Assembly (NCBI RefSeq): GCF_963678635.1
Contig: NC_087062.1
Location: forward strand, 37,152,818-37,216,817
Source: Symsagittifera roscoffensis
Taxonomy: Eukaryota > Xenacoelomorpha > Acoela > Convolutidae
Reading direction: 5' to 3'
DNA: 64,000 nucleotides
In this document: in pieces, positions 1 through 12,662 of the stretch
How the letters are laid out: each line of letters starts with the position of its first letter
Position numbering within the stretch: the stretch's first letter is position 1
Position numbers and translations under genes: made by a program
The notes under the pieces: model-generated
Seen by the model: the letters and a program-made list of their open reading frames with translations, nothing else
Databases searched by the model: none
Told to the model about the DNA's origin: nothing

Positions 1-3000
1 TGCAACACATCGGTAGCTATTCTGACGTTGTTGGAAGCAGTCCTCCAACACTTCTGCTCTTCTACCCTTTGTTTACAACAAGGTAGGGGATCTACATTAG
101 ATTCTCTGTTTCTGCAGAAGCTATTGTAGAGACACAACGTCACGTTTCTCTCCAAATCTTCCTTCAACATCTCTTCTTTCTCCCTTCCATCACGTTCACT
201 TGTCCTGGAAATTCTCTTCACAGCGGTGGTCACTGCATTTCGATGAGTCACGAAAGCTCGCTTGAAAGCTCCTGCCTCAATGTCCAGTTGATACACTCTG
301 TACACTCTGCCGTGTTTCGACATATGCTTCATGGCATACTCGTACAACCATGCAGTCATGTTGGCTCTAAACAATAGCTTCAGTCGTCTCCTTGCCCATA
401 TCTTTTTCCTTTCCATCGGAATGTTCAGAATCTTGCACGTTGTCTCAAAAAGATCTAAATCTTTTAGACAATCCAATTTCTGCAATTGTTCTCTCGTTGG
501 TGCCTCCTGTCTTTTGTTCTCCTTCAGATGAGCTTCCAGACATCGTATAGCCATCATAACTCCCACTATCACTATTGTTATGGGCCGTGATGAGTCTGGT
601 AAACCCATGTAGAGCAGCTTTCCAGAGTCCCAGATCAATACCAAATTACTACGCCCGGGATACCACCATGTTTGCAGCAGGCAATGGCAGGGAATCTCAT
701 CATGTGTTAACATGATGCTCCTCCATTTACGTTTTCCCGAAGCGTCCAGTAGTGGTTCCACTTCCATCATCACTCGGTGAACTTCATCATTCTCATCTAC
801 TGTATTGTAATCCGTAACGGTTGATCCTCTTTGTTTTTGTCTTTCAAAGTCATTGAAGTTCCCACTGACGTATCCCATGAACTTCTTTCCCAGTATCAAT
901 TCCAACTCCTCCTTAGTTCTCTCTGGAACTGTTGAGAACATTTTAACATTTTGCACAGTAACTCATCAGACTTCTCTGACATTCTCGCTAGTCTCACACA
1001 CTTTGGCATTGAGAAGGCTTGATCCACGATCGCTCTCGTACTTTTTACATCCACAGCTACAAAATGCACTGGGTATCTGCTGTTACACATTGGAGCTAAT
1101 GTCGATCCCACCAAATATCGCGCTCACGATGGTCTGCGATAAATTTCACTGTGTCTGATGTTCATTTCCGCCTCGATCGCTTCCCTCCTTTTTCCTATGT
1201 GCTTTTGCTTAGTCTGCAAAACTCCTGGGAACACTTCTACACTGATGGCCGTGACCATCTCATGTTTCTGTTCTAGATTCAATAGTGACTCTATAGAATC
1301 AAACATACTGTAGAATCCTAGTGCAGTCAATAGATTCACCTCGGTTCCTCCATGGCAATCTGCGATCAATTCCGTTTCCGTCCTCGCTTTCATCACAATG
1401 TTCCCAAACAATATTGTTAACTGTTTGTGTTTTTTCTCCAGGGTTTTCACGCAATCTAGACTTCCACAAACGTGACCTTCCAGTCCACAGACTTCTGCCA
1501 GACAGCTACCAGGTTTAACCCAGTCTTCTGGTCCCCAGCCAGGCAACTCCACTTTGTCTTCCCCGTTGCTCTAGGAGGATGTTGTCATCACATTGTATAT
1601 GATATTAAGATCACGCAGGTTACAGTCTGCATTTAGTTCCCTCTGCACATCTTGTGTTGCAAGTACTATTCAATCAGCACTGGGACTAGGACACCACGAT
1701 GGTCTCATCAGTTCCCACACTACCATCAAGCTCGTTCTCAGTAATTCATCTGAGAATCCCAATGCAAACTCCACTCGCTTGTCGGAGTCTGGCACGGAAG
1801 GTGCAGCTACCTTTTCTTCTAAGACTAGTCCCAGCTTGGTCTGCGGATTAGCAGCGCTTTTAATCGTTGCAGTTCTCGACGTCCAGAGCCTCAGCAACAC
1901 TGCTTGCTCGTAATCAAAGAAGTAATCGCGTATGTCTTCACTGAGAAACGGGTTGTACGCAATAATCCCTATGACTCCGGACACGTAACTGTATGACTTC
2001 TTTCTGATCAGTCCACAGTATTCATTGGATTTCGGCAGTGCTCCCATGGATTCCTTAGTGAGCCCAAGTTCTTTGTTCGAGAATCTCCTGATTTCGTCTA
2101 TTTTCCTCATGGGTTCTAGCTTCTCGGGTTCTTTCATGTTCACCCTCATCGGCTTGCTCTGATGCATATCCAGCAGTGCTAGCAAGAGTAAGGGGCTTTC
2201 ACTCGTTCATCACCTTCTCTCAGCATCTTGATATAAGTATTCAATGCTGGCACTGAAATTTTCTCTATCGTGAATCGGATGAAACAGAGAGCGTCTCTCC
2301 GCTTCGCGCACGCTAATGCCATTACCTCTTGGATTATCAGATCACTCATGCTCGTCATCAGGAAGACCTTTTCTTCTTTCGATCTCTTCCTTTCTTCTGA
2401 ATCATATTCCTCGCGAGTCAGTCCGACCATGCACCAGGCGAACCTCAGTTGTAATTCAGTCCTCACGTACGGTACTGCTATCAGAGCGTGTATCCTCGGC
2501 GTAGTCCTCATCTCTTCTTCAAAGTACCGTAACACTACAGCTTTCCATGGAAGGCTCACCAATTGCTCGATCGTTTCTGCCTGCATCTCAGACGACGCTA
2601 GAATATGAATAGTTTTTGCTTCTTATAATACTGATAGGTACTGTTTTATCTGGGTATTTTTTTAATTCTAAGTTCAAATTTGGAAAGTTTATTGATTTAA
2701 TGTTGTGAGAAAAGAAATTCATTCCTAATATATTTAGATCGCATCCATTCTTGGCTGAAATCCACGCTTTAATTTTTACCGGATTTTCAGTGTTTGTCCC
2801 AAAACACGGATAATCCGGTGCTTGATAATCCGGTGCTTGAGGGTGGTGACTTTCATCATTGTCTGCAGATAACCTTCCATGGCACTCTTGTCTTCCAGAG
2901 TCATTGAGTGTCCTCTGGCCGAGTTTCTATACTCCAACATCTCCATGTATCCACCGGCGGGTCCATCTATTGATACAGTCTCCGACAGTGTCAGTCGGTT

Positions 3001-6000
3001 ATATTCCACTGGGACCAGTTGTCCTACGACACTTCCCTTTCCGTGGTTCATGGGAGACGGTTTAAAGTCATTCATGGTACTCTCCCCACATTGGCTGAGT
3101 ATTTCCATTTCCAATGTCGATCCAGTCAGAGTGCGGTCACTCCGTTTGGATTTATAACCCGTTGATTTTATTCCTGCCATGAGAATGGGCGGCACCATTG
3201 CTACATCCGTTAACATTCTGTCTGTGCTAGGCAATCGATCATCACCTTGTCCCAAATCCATGACTTCTCCGACTCGTTTCTTTTCGCTGAGTTGACAGCT
3301 TTTATCGATATTTCCGAATCCACCTTCGTCTTTCCCGCTCTCCTCGGTATCACTTTGCTGCCTAGTTTCTTCTTCATCTCAATGATCTTATTAATCACCA
3401 ATTTCGATCGCATCGTTCCTTTCCGGGTTCTCGACAGATAACCACTTCTCCTTTATCCTCTTGCGGCGTCATCTTGATAGGAGAGTTTGCTTCACTTTCG
3501 TCAGTGGCTGAGTCGATCAACAACTCACTCACTCCCTTCACAATCGTCAAGTTTGTCGAGGACTTCCCGCATCAGTGGTCGGTTGAGACCTACTTTCAAA
3601 ATGGACTGGGTTCCATAGCTCTGAACCACTGTCCAGACTTCTTCCATGAAGGCCACTCTGTCCAATCTACATCCTGTCTTTTTTTCATGGTCTCGGTGAT
3701 GCACCTCCCACTCTTCTTCGAGTAATGTTCCCAAGAAGGGTACTCTGGCAGCGGCTTCTGTCCTTCTTCTCCTTGGTGATTCCATGAGGAGTCTTTGTTC
3801 ATTATCTTTAGAATTGCCCGGAGAGCTGCTCTCCGGCAAGTTCCATTTCATTTCCGCAAAAACTGACGGAGGCTTCAGTGTCGAAGACCTTCGTTTGCTG
3901 GTTTAGTCGTTTCCAACGCGTCTGCGTTGTTTTCAAAGTCACTGAATAAATTGAAATCCAGGCCAGATATTCCTCCTGTCGATGCTTTATCGTCCTCCTT
4001 CTCTGCTTGATCGGGATCCTCTTGCATAGGCTCCTCCGATTGACGGCTTCCTCCCTGCCCATCATCTCCTCCTGACGTATCTCTAGAACTTGAGGGTCCT
4101 TGCCTTTCAATATTGGCCCCTTCCGGAAATTTCGGTATGATTGGTCTGCCAGCAGATTTATCTTCCTCTTCTCCATGGACCAGTTTGATTTCCTCATAGC
4201 CGAAGGGTGCCAGGAAGGTTCTCGTCTGCAACGTTCCTCCCATGGTTAACTCCTGTTTCACATTGGTCAAAATCAGGGAGGCCTCAGGTAATTCGGCTCT
4301 GCCTCTCATCCTCATAGGCGCCAAATTCAGTTCTGCCCATTCCGTGTCAAACGCTCCAGGCTTCGGAGTCGCGGCATTACTTATTCGACTTCTCGTCGCC
4401 TGATCCGTGTAAGCAAATCGCGTGTACTGTAACACTGCGGCATTTCTGCCACAAAACACGGATCCATCGTTTCCGAGAATTTCGCTACTCTCCTTTCATT
4501 GGTCTCAAACGCTCTCAGCCTAGGAGTTTGCACTACGGAGACTGCTCCGAGCAACGTTCGTCTTATCAGAGGGAATTCAGGGATTTCCTCTGGCAGCTTC
4601 TCGTAATCACCCCAGTCTTTCGTCTCTTCTCTCACCTTGTAGTATGCCGCAGTGAGACGAGGAATCCTGGTGATCTCACCATTTGTCTTGTCGTAGGGCC
4701 TTAGATTCCAGAGCTTCGGAAGTACCTCAATATGCCCTCTCTCTACTTCTCCCATACAATCACGGAAGTGATCGTCAAAGTTTACGACCGTCATCTCTAG
4801 CTCCGATATCTTCGCAAACAATAGGTCTTCGCTCATGAGCTCTCGAAGTACACGCTGCTCACACCAATTCAGCGCGCTTCCGTCCACTGCTGATGTGAGG
4901 TTCAGGTGCAGCACCGATCTCCTGTACGCTTCCAACTTAACATCAGGGAACGCAAACGTGACTGCAGGTCCATAGATCACTGTCACAAACTCCTTGGCTC
5001 CTCTGATTAACGCTCAGGGATCGGTCCTCATAGCTAAGCTTAGATCTGTTAGTAGGGACATGCCCCCGACATGTCGTCTCACGTTTTCCTTCCTTTCAAT
5101 CGTCTCATCCTCTCCTGTTCCAAAGCGATTCTGATGCAGGAGGTACTGGATAAGAGTATGCATCAGATCTCTTATCTTATTCCACGAATCCGTGGCTTTC
5201 TTCACATCAAATCTCCTCACATTCTCTCTCATCTGCTCTGGGTAACGTGTCAGGTTCATCAGTCCTCCCAAGTTTTCATGTGTTATTGCAATCAATGTTA
5301 GAAGTCCATCTAACCGCAAGTTCTGAAGTCCTTCGGTGAGCAGTACTACCGGTCCTTTCACGAAGTTTTCTGCTCCAAACGTCACGAACAAGGCTAGTAA
5401 TTCAACGATTGATACTTCTACGACTACTTGGAGGAATTCTTTTATCAAGTATCGAGAGAGTTTTGGGTATATTTTCGCCAAGAAGGACGCGATCCATCCG
5501 GCTCCTAGCCCTTCCAACATGCTGTCAGTCCGGTCAAAGCCTTCTTCTCCCTTCACATTTTGTGTCCAGAATGTTTCCAGGGTCACTTGGCATACTCTGT
5601 TCACCAACTCGTCCGATTTCTCTTCAGCATTTTCGGCCAGGCTTACTTCTTTCACTAAGTAGGCATGGATCTTCTTGATCATCACTGGGCCTCGCTCGAA
5701 AGCATCCGTGCCCAAAGCTGCTATCCGAAGGGTCAAGTGCAGCCACTGGTTAGCCTCTGGTTTCGTTCTCAAAACCATCGCTTCCAAATGAGCTCTGGTC
5801 TCCTTGGAATTCTCTTTCTCTCTCTTCTCTGTTTTACTTCCATTCCTCGGAACCATAAATCGTTTGACATCGCTACGATTACTCGATGGTCATCGTCAAT
5901 TCCCGGCTTCAGTTTGAGTTGTCGACTGAAGTTGGACAGTTCCAACCCCAGCACTTCGTCTAACACTAACATGGGTAGTGAATTAATCTTAAATCCTCAT

Positions 6001-9000
6001 ATCGCTTTCGAGATATCCGACCAGACCGCCGGAAGTTCGGCACTGAGTGGTCTCAGATTCTCCATCTCTATCTCGCGATTTGGGGCCGATATGATTACAT
6101 CGTATTCCCTTCTGAGAGCAAAGCCACAATCGCATACACGAGTTTTAGTCCATCCGGGAGACGTGCATAACCCGGAGACAGGGCGAACACGGCTCTCGGT
6201 GTCATTTTGGTGAGGGAACCTTCTTTCAGGGTATCCAATACTTCACCCATTGACTCGAGTATATCTTTTATCGCTGGCTAAACAGCGGCTTCGGCTGTCG
6301 TAGGCTCTCTGAGTCTGCTCAGAAAACCCCCAGTATGTAAATGGTCATTGATGCCAGCAAACACAATTGTGATTGGGTTCATCTCTGTCTGTCTTCGTAC
6401 CCCAATTGCCATTGACACGGATTGCTTTAGGTCCAGATCGACCGCTGCCAACATTATAACATCCGGCCAAAACAGAGACTTGGAGGTGTGTACGAAGTCT
6501 GATATCGCCACTATCGTAATCTTGGCCTTCCTCCTTTCTGCCTTATCGTACGCGGCAAAGATGGTCGCATCTTTCTTTATCGCCTTCAACCAGCCGTATC
6601 TTTGGACATCACATTCCTGATTCACTTGTTTCGGGTATACTCTTTCTTTCACATGACCTGGGGGTGTTGTCAGCTGTCTGAACATCTTCACATGTTTTCC
6701 AATCGGCGACCTCGTTATCAGAAATCTTTTAGGTCTCTCTTCTCGATTTCCCTCATCGTGATTAAGTTTCACGTCTTGTAACGGTCTTGCGTTCACTGGG
6801 CCCATTGTTTTATTAGAGGGCAGTCCCTCTAGGTCGGCAAACCTCAAGGCAGTTGTAGAGCTGAAGTTTATGCCAGCCGCTATCAACCAGTCCACTCCTG
6901 TTATCGAGTATATTCCGCTGACCGATAACCTTGCTCTGTTCAGCATCCTCATGGCATCCGCTGCGAAGCTCTCCGTCTGAAGGTTCAGTTTCATCAGGTC
7001 ATCCTTGTATATGTGCCATGGAGAAGGTATTGGCCTCGACCACGTTAGAGAGCTCCTGTTTGGACGTCGCTCCTCTCGACTGGTGCTCGTTCTCTCAGAT
7101 CTCGTATCCGATCTAGAGGTGCTTGTCGTTTCCACTGTCGAGTTGACAGGCCCTAATCTTCGTCTAGGATTAATGGTCCTCCTCATGGGCGCTTCCCCCA
7201 ATCGATCTCGTACATTTGTTCTGTGCCCGGGTTCGCTGGAGCTTTGCGGCTTATAGATGGTCACGGCAGGGACCGCTTGCAAGCTTGTTTCCAGGTTAGG
7301 AGGCACAAAGGTGGTAATTGTCGGTTCGTTTGATGCTCCCTCTTCCTTCAGCGAGTGTCAAAGAGTGCTACTTCCAGTTCATCCAATCGCTCTTGGAAGA
7401 CTCTGTTCAACCAAGCTTGTCCTTCTATGCTATCAAAGTGGATGCCGTCAGTGGTCAACCTGGCCTGATCCATAGCCCTCAGCTCATGTTCGATATCCAT
7501 AAGGATCATCCTTCCGGCATTCTGACTTGCAAGATTCCTCAGGATGTTGTTCCACCTGATTGCTCTTTTGTTGTGCCTTCTCCCTACTGCAGCCAATGTC
7601 CTCGTGCTCATTGGCACAGTGCAAACGGTCAGTACCGCGCAGTTGAACTTTTGCCAGAGGGTAGTAAACAAGCACACCATCATTGATTCCCATAGTGCTT
7701 CTTCCTCATCCGAGCTTCTCTCAACTAGGATCGTTACATATGTCCCAACTAGGATCGTTACATTAGGGATTCTCCCTGGGTTCATCAACTCCACCATCCG
7801 AAATAACTGGGCTATCGTCGCGCCTCCAAAAGCCATCACCGTGGTGATCCAGGAGGTCCTCAAGCTTGAGAGCACTCTGACCAAGCTGTCTCCCAGTATC
7901 AGATGTGATGTCCCCAGTGGTGGTTGCTGCAGGTTTACTGCCGGGTTACAAGTGGCTCGACTGAAGCAAGCTCTCGGATCCGCCTCCGGAACTCCAGTGA
8001 AGTTATACTTCAACTGATTATTCTTTCGCACATCCATTACCCGTGACACTTTCTTCGCCGGCATCTTTCGTATCTTCCTGTCTGGGACTTTTGAGCTCCC
8101 CATTGGTAGCGTTGCATCGCTAACCCCATTTTTGGTCCTTACGTCTTGGGAGAGCTGTACTCTGCCCGTATCGTCGACCGTTCCATAGGGTGCAGTCAAC
8201 CCGGAACCTGGCGCATTCCTGTTGGCCACTGGTCGTCCAGCTGTCTCTATCAGCTTCCTCATCGTCTGCTCCACGATTGGGTCACCTAAGGTATCACTTG
8301 GGTCCGAGACTGTCACTCGACCTGTGGTAGCTGGGAGTCGCGTTTCTGTCGTTTGACTCATTTCTCGAGGCGTCAAGAGCTCCATCGGGGACTGCCCACG
8401 AGGAATACTCCTTGCAGGTATCACTTTTTCCACGGCGGTTGTCAATGCCACCAGTTCCGATCGCTCGTTGTAGTCCAGCCTCAAGCGTTCAATTTCTTCA
8501 CCCTGCTTTTTGTTGCATTCTTCAAACAATCTCTTCCACGTGTCTCTGTCGTCATCCGTAATGAGCATGGTCTTAGTCATTTCATCCAGCTCCTTTCTGG
8601 TCCTCTCCAGCTCATCTTTCATCTCATCTATATCTTGCATGGTTTGGTTTGTTTGAACCCCCTGTTCTACTCTCGCCCTCTTTGGTGGCACAGCTATTGT
8701 CAGTGGTGAACTAGACGAGGCAGCCTCGCTGTTCATCTCTTGATGCATTCTCCTCAGCCCAGGCTTGGGCTTGGAGGGCAAAGGCATCTCACCTGGTTGG
8801 TAAGTCCTAGAACTTCCCAGTCCAGGCTCGTTCGCCAAGTCACTCCCTGAGAGAGCCTCGTTTCTCCACCTCATCACTCTCATGTTCGGGCGGTCTAGTA
8901 CTCCCCCCTCTCCGTATGCTGCCATCAATAGAACTTCCGTGGGGCGGTCCAAACGGTTGTCATGCCCCAAGATGTTTATCAGGGCGGTCAGCAACATGAC

Positions 9001-9120
9001 TACCTCTGGGTCCTCCAGAGTGAAGTCTCGATCCATTAGCCGACGATAGATGGCATCTACCATCGGTCCTACATATGCCTCTGCCAGGTCCATCACTTCA
9101 CCCAAGTTGAAGTTATCCAT
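1..9120 (-). pseudogene. Broken giant accessory ORF of copy A (homologue of the intact 2943-residue ORF in copy B)
   Basis: Collinear with the intact giant ORF of copy B over almost its whole length, in successive frames at 9120-7348, 7306-6278, 5972-5769, 5856-5014, 4986-4381, 4459-3875, 3851-3525, 3413-3210, 3261-2776, 2586-2179, 2185-1670, 1552-1124, 1114-896 and on towards position 1. I start it at the Met at 9120, which aligns with the start in B; an upstream Met at 9165 adds 15 unmatched residues. The first piece has the N-terminal helical domain, a coiled coil and an SGNH-type domain with the GDS block near 7,890, GGA near 7,825 and the DG-H block near 7,440. Its GxND block is disrupted by a 24-bp tandem duplication. 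The second piece carries the second SGNH-like domain. Conserved blocks survive to the far end, for example PKCVRLARMSE near 1,000. Function unknown. Confidence 0.85.
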
Positions 9121-9191
9121 CCTCTTTTCGGGTTCGATTCGATTTGATTTACTGATTTGACTCAAGTGAGTAATTAAACGATCAATCAGGA

Positions 9192-9197
9192 TCTAGA
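9192..9197 (-). promoter_or_regulatory. Candidate 3' splice acceptor before giant ORF, copy A
   Basis: On the - strand a pyrimidine-rich run ends in CTAG followed by ATCCTGATTGATC, ~70 nt before the giant ORF start. Copy B has the same arrangement (TTTTTTAG then ATCTTGATTGATC) ~85 nt before its giant ORF, although neighbouring non-coding sequence differs strongly. This fits a spliced subgenomic mRNA for the giant ORF. It is an inference from conservation only. Confidence 0.4.
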
Positions 9198-9491
9198 AAA
9201 GAGGTCACGAATATCACACTTGTCCGTTTCACCATTTATTTAAAACAGTCAGATAAAAAGATTTTGATCCTAAAATTTATTAAAATCAATCGGTCTCTAA
9301 AATTTTGGAAATCGACCTAAGATTGGACAGTCCAAACTTTGGATCTATTCCTAAGATCGTCATTCAGTTGTTCGTTGTCACTAACTCCTTCTTAACCAGG
9401 ATCTTAATAACATAACACATCAAATAACATAACACACATCTCACACACTACACATACTTTAGTCTGACACCCTCTTGCATGTCATCTTAAC

Positions 9492-10310
9492 TCAGCCTAT
9501 ACTTAAGTAATATTTCTTATGTAAGTATACTTGTATATTAGTATCAGAGAAGATTACATGTATGAGCGCGTACAGTTCCCCAGGATGCAGTCGTCCTCTG
9601 TTTGGATCGTACACTGGAAGCGAGAGCTCCTTCACATCCCTTTCCACGAGGAAGTCTCTCAATCTCGTCAAGGACAAGACTAGGTTTTCCGGGTCTACGT
9701 TCCGCTTCTCCGTCGCCCGTGTCACTAAGAAACATAGGTATATTCCCGGTATCTCTGACGCCGCCGGAGGCAAGGCTGCTACGCCCCCTATTCCTGGTCT
9801 TTGCTTCCAAAGGAACTCTATAATTTTATATTCTCTCTTAAAATCTGCCGCTAACGCTGTCCTAAAACTCATGTCCGCTGTGATTGCTATCGCACATGTT
9901 CTATTTGTGAGTATGAAATCACTATCTGTTAAAATTATGCTACTAGAATATTAATTTGGTAAGTTAAAATATGACTCAACTACCCTCCCTATGTCAGGTT
10001 TCTTTCGTTCTTCGCCTATTTCTGCTTCTAAATCCCCTGTCTCTCTTGCTATTCCTAATTTTTTTATTAATAAATTTTCAGTGTGGGTAAGTCCTACCCC
10101 CACTCCCGAACAGAAATATCCATCGACGTCCCCATCGATCGCATACCGGATATCAAGTCGTGGTTGGAAACCGGAATGAGTAGTTGCCCTTCCTGGGCAG
10201 CCCAGGAAGGATCCTCTCTTTCGGTCTTCATGTATTTCTTGCTTTCGTGATCTACATCTTGAATCGTGACACTGGTCTCCTTTGGGTCCGACGTCAATTC
10301 GTTCAGCCAC
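9492..10310 (-). pseudogene. Macrodomain-like ORF of copy A (frame-broken)
   Basis: The frame at 9492-9872 encodes the C-terminal two thirds of the same macrodomain-like protein found intact in copy B. It includes the ALAADFKREYK block, the core strand with V-T-(K/R), the helix LTRLRDFLVER and the strand before PVYDPNRG, ending in the identical HKKYYLSI tail. The N-terminal part lies in another frame (9951-10310) after a frameshift. At the position matching the catalytic Lys of TARG1-type macrodomains, copy A has Arg where B has Lys. Conservation between the diverged copies, stronger than in surrounding non-coding DNA, suggests the protein mattered to the element while it was active. Confidence 0.75.
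10088..10170 (-). promoter_or_regulatory. Candidate central polypurine tract, copy A
   Basis: On the - strand a purine run (GGGAGTGGGGGTAGGA) is preceded by a ~60-nt segment containing GCGATCGATGGGGACGTCGA. The same segment occurs at the matching site in copy B and, separately, directly inside copy B's 3' LTR where a polypurine tract is expected. Copy A matches the 3'-LTR-adjacent version of B over ~75 nt, further than B's own internal copy does. Confidence 0.5.
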
Positions 10311-12652
10311 TCCAAGACACGCAGATTCGTCAACTCTTGTTCGTAGGATTGCTGTTGCTCGTCGTCGAATTCTACCTCGGGTTTCGACCGGTCATCGACC
10401 CACTCATTGTCGTGATCATCGACTATGTCAATTTCCTGTGACACAGTTATTTCTTCTAGACCCACTACTTCTTCCCCTATCTTCTTCAGGTCTATCCTGT
10501 CCAGAACAAAATCGTCGCCATAAGGGTTATATTTCTTCTTGGATCTTGTCCTGTCATTCTGTCGAGTCTGTATCGTGAACGGAAGATCCGGTTCCAAGTT
10601 CTTGGGAACCTCCCTTTGTTCAGGGTCTTGCCATTCCTCTTCTGCTTAGGGTAAAGTTTCATCGTCTGCTTCAATCACCTCATTTAGATCCAGGTCCAGT
10701 GGTGTACTTGTTCCTTCCTCTATGACTTCATTCCCATCGTTCTTTTCCCTGGTGCCCTTCTCATTGACCTCACAAGCAGGTTCCATCATTAGATAATCCC
10801 CTCTTCCAGGTCTGCAGGTATGCACCAGTCTTCTGTCGATGGATTGTGTGGCTTAATATTTTCGAAATGAGCGGCTCGGCCAGTACTCAGTCTATTAAAA
10901 GCGTCCCTCCTGGTGTACCTCCGTAATCATGAAGGGTCCCCTCCACTTTTTTAGGAGCTTTTTTGTTCCTTTCGGTGGTATGACGTTCTGAAATAGCCAT
11001 ACGTAGTCCCCTACCGAATAAGATGTTGCACCAGCTGCTTTCTTGTCAAATCTTTTCCTCTGTCTTGCCTGTGACTGCTGAGTATTTCGTCTACATAAGT
11101 CGTTTAACTCTGCTGACATCTTATTACATCCCTTACATAGACCTGTGGTGATGTCTTCTTACCCTCATACTCTGGGTAGAAGATAGTCAAGGGCAAAGAC
11201 TTCTCGTGCCCGGTCAACATCATATGTGGAAAAACTCTGGTGGTGGAATGTTGTGTGCTAATGTAAGCTCCCATCACCTGTGGAAGGTATCTGTCCCAAT
11301 CGGTCATTTACCTGGAACAATATACCCTCAGCATCGACACTAACGTTCGATTCTGCCTTTGCACTAAGCCATTTGTCTGGGGATGGTATGTCGTGGAGTG
11401 AGCTTGAGCTACCTGTGAGCGTCTCATCAGCTCCTTCGTGAGTTCTCCTACAAAAGCTGTTCCTTTATCCGATTGAAACGTCATCGGACAACCATGTCTC
11501 GCTATCCACGTATTGATCAGGTGGTCGCACGTCTCTTCCGCTGAGGCAGTTATGCAGGGCACGGCCTCTGCATACTTCGTGAAGTGATATATCATGACCA
11601 AGACTTGATTGTAACCACTGTCTGTCATGCATATCTTTTGGTGATCAATCTGTAGCACCCCGTTAAGTTCAGATCACTCAATCGACTTTTCAGATTAAAC
11701 CTTTTTAGAAATTTATCTTTATTGGCTTGATAAGGACAGTCTTTCACACTATGTTTCTTCAAGTTTTGTGTCTCCTCATAGTCGGTCCTCATCGGCAAAG
11801 CGTAACCAAGCTTCTTTCCACGCTGGATTGAAAACGTGGTGTCCAGTGTGTTCAATAAAACACTGACACACAGTCCGTTTTGCGTTAACGAGAAGCTCTA
11901 GCCAAAAATCACCGAACTTTGACTATTTGGATTCAGTACTAAACAAACCTGTTTACCATCACTTAACGAATTCAAATTTCTCATTCTAAAAATTGCGACT
12001 ACTGCTTGTCCCGGCTGTAGTTTTGATTTTCTGTCTAAAAAAATGGTACCTTGTTTTCATCTGTTATGATTCTATTAATTGGTTTCTTAACATACTTCCG
12101 ATCCGGGTTCCTAATCCTTATTAGACCGTTGTTCAAGTCAATCATCACGTCAAAATTCCTGACAAAATCTCTGCCCAAGATGAATTGGTCGGCGTCGTCC
12201 TAATTCTCTACCACCAGGAAGCTCATCCAAAGATCCCGTCCTCCCATGTGGAGGACCGTTATTGGTGTTCTTCCGGCTACGTAAATTGCTCCTCGATTGG
12301 CTGCAGCCAGTCTGAGATTCGTCGGAATTAGGTCTTCCCTCGTGAAGTCCATTCTTTCCCAAGTCTTTATCGGCATCTTACTCACTACCTCTCCAGTGTC
12401 CAGAAGCCCTCTGACTCCGATTTTCTTTCTGTCGTTGGTGTCGAGCAGATGTGCAGTCACATCTGCTTCGTATCCAATGTGTACTGCGTCTTGCTCTATC
12501 ATGGCGCCATGGCCTATCCTGCGGACTTTGAGTTCCTCTTCACCCAAATAGATCTGTCCTATCTGGTCACTGTCTGTTGTTACATATGTCCTAGTGTAGA
12601 TACTGATTCCATCTACGTTCAGCATCACTTGATACGGTCCATAGACTTCCAC
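10171..12652 (-). pseudogene. Decayed pol of copy A: protease and integrase, RT/RNase H deleted
   Basis: Protease is at 12,652-12,200, with LLDTGEVVSKMP matching LLDTGAVVSVMP of copy B, followed by the post-protease segment at 11,855-11,625 (IQRGKKLGYALP). The sequence then jumps straight to the integrase core at 11,658-11,308 (QIDHQKICM, FQSDKG, HPQTNGLV). About 3.3 kb present in copy B (its ~36.28-39.57 kb), covering RT, RNase H and the integrase zinc-binding region, is absent here. The core is also damaged: the catalytic Glu of the DDE triad is Gln, and a stop follows VYCSR. Integrase C-terminal pieces follow at 11,307-11,104 and 11,119-10,895, and the acidic tail at 10,597-10,171. Confidence 0.85.
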
Positions 12653-12662
12653 GTAGCGTCCA

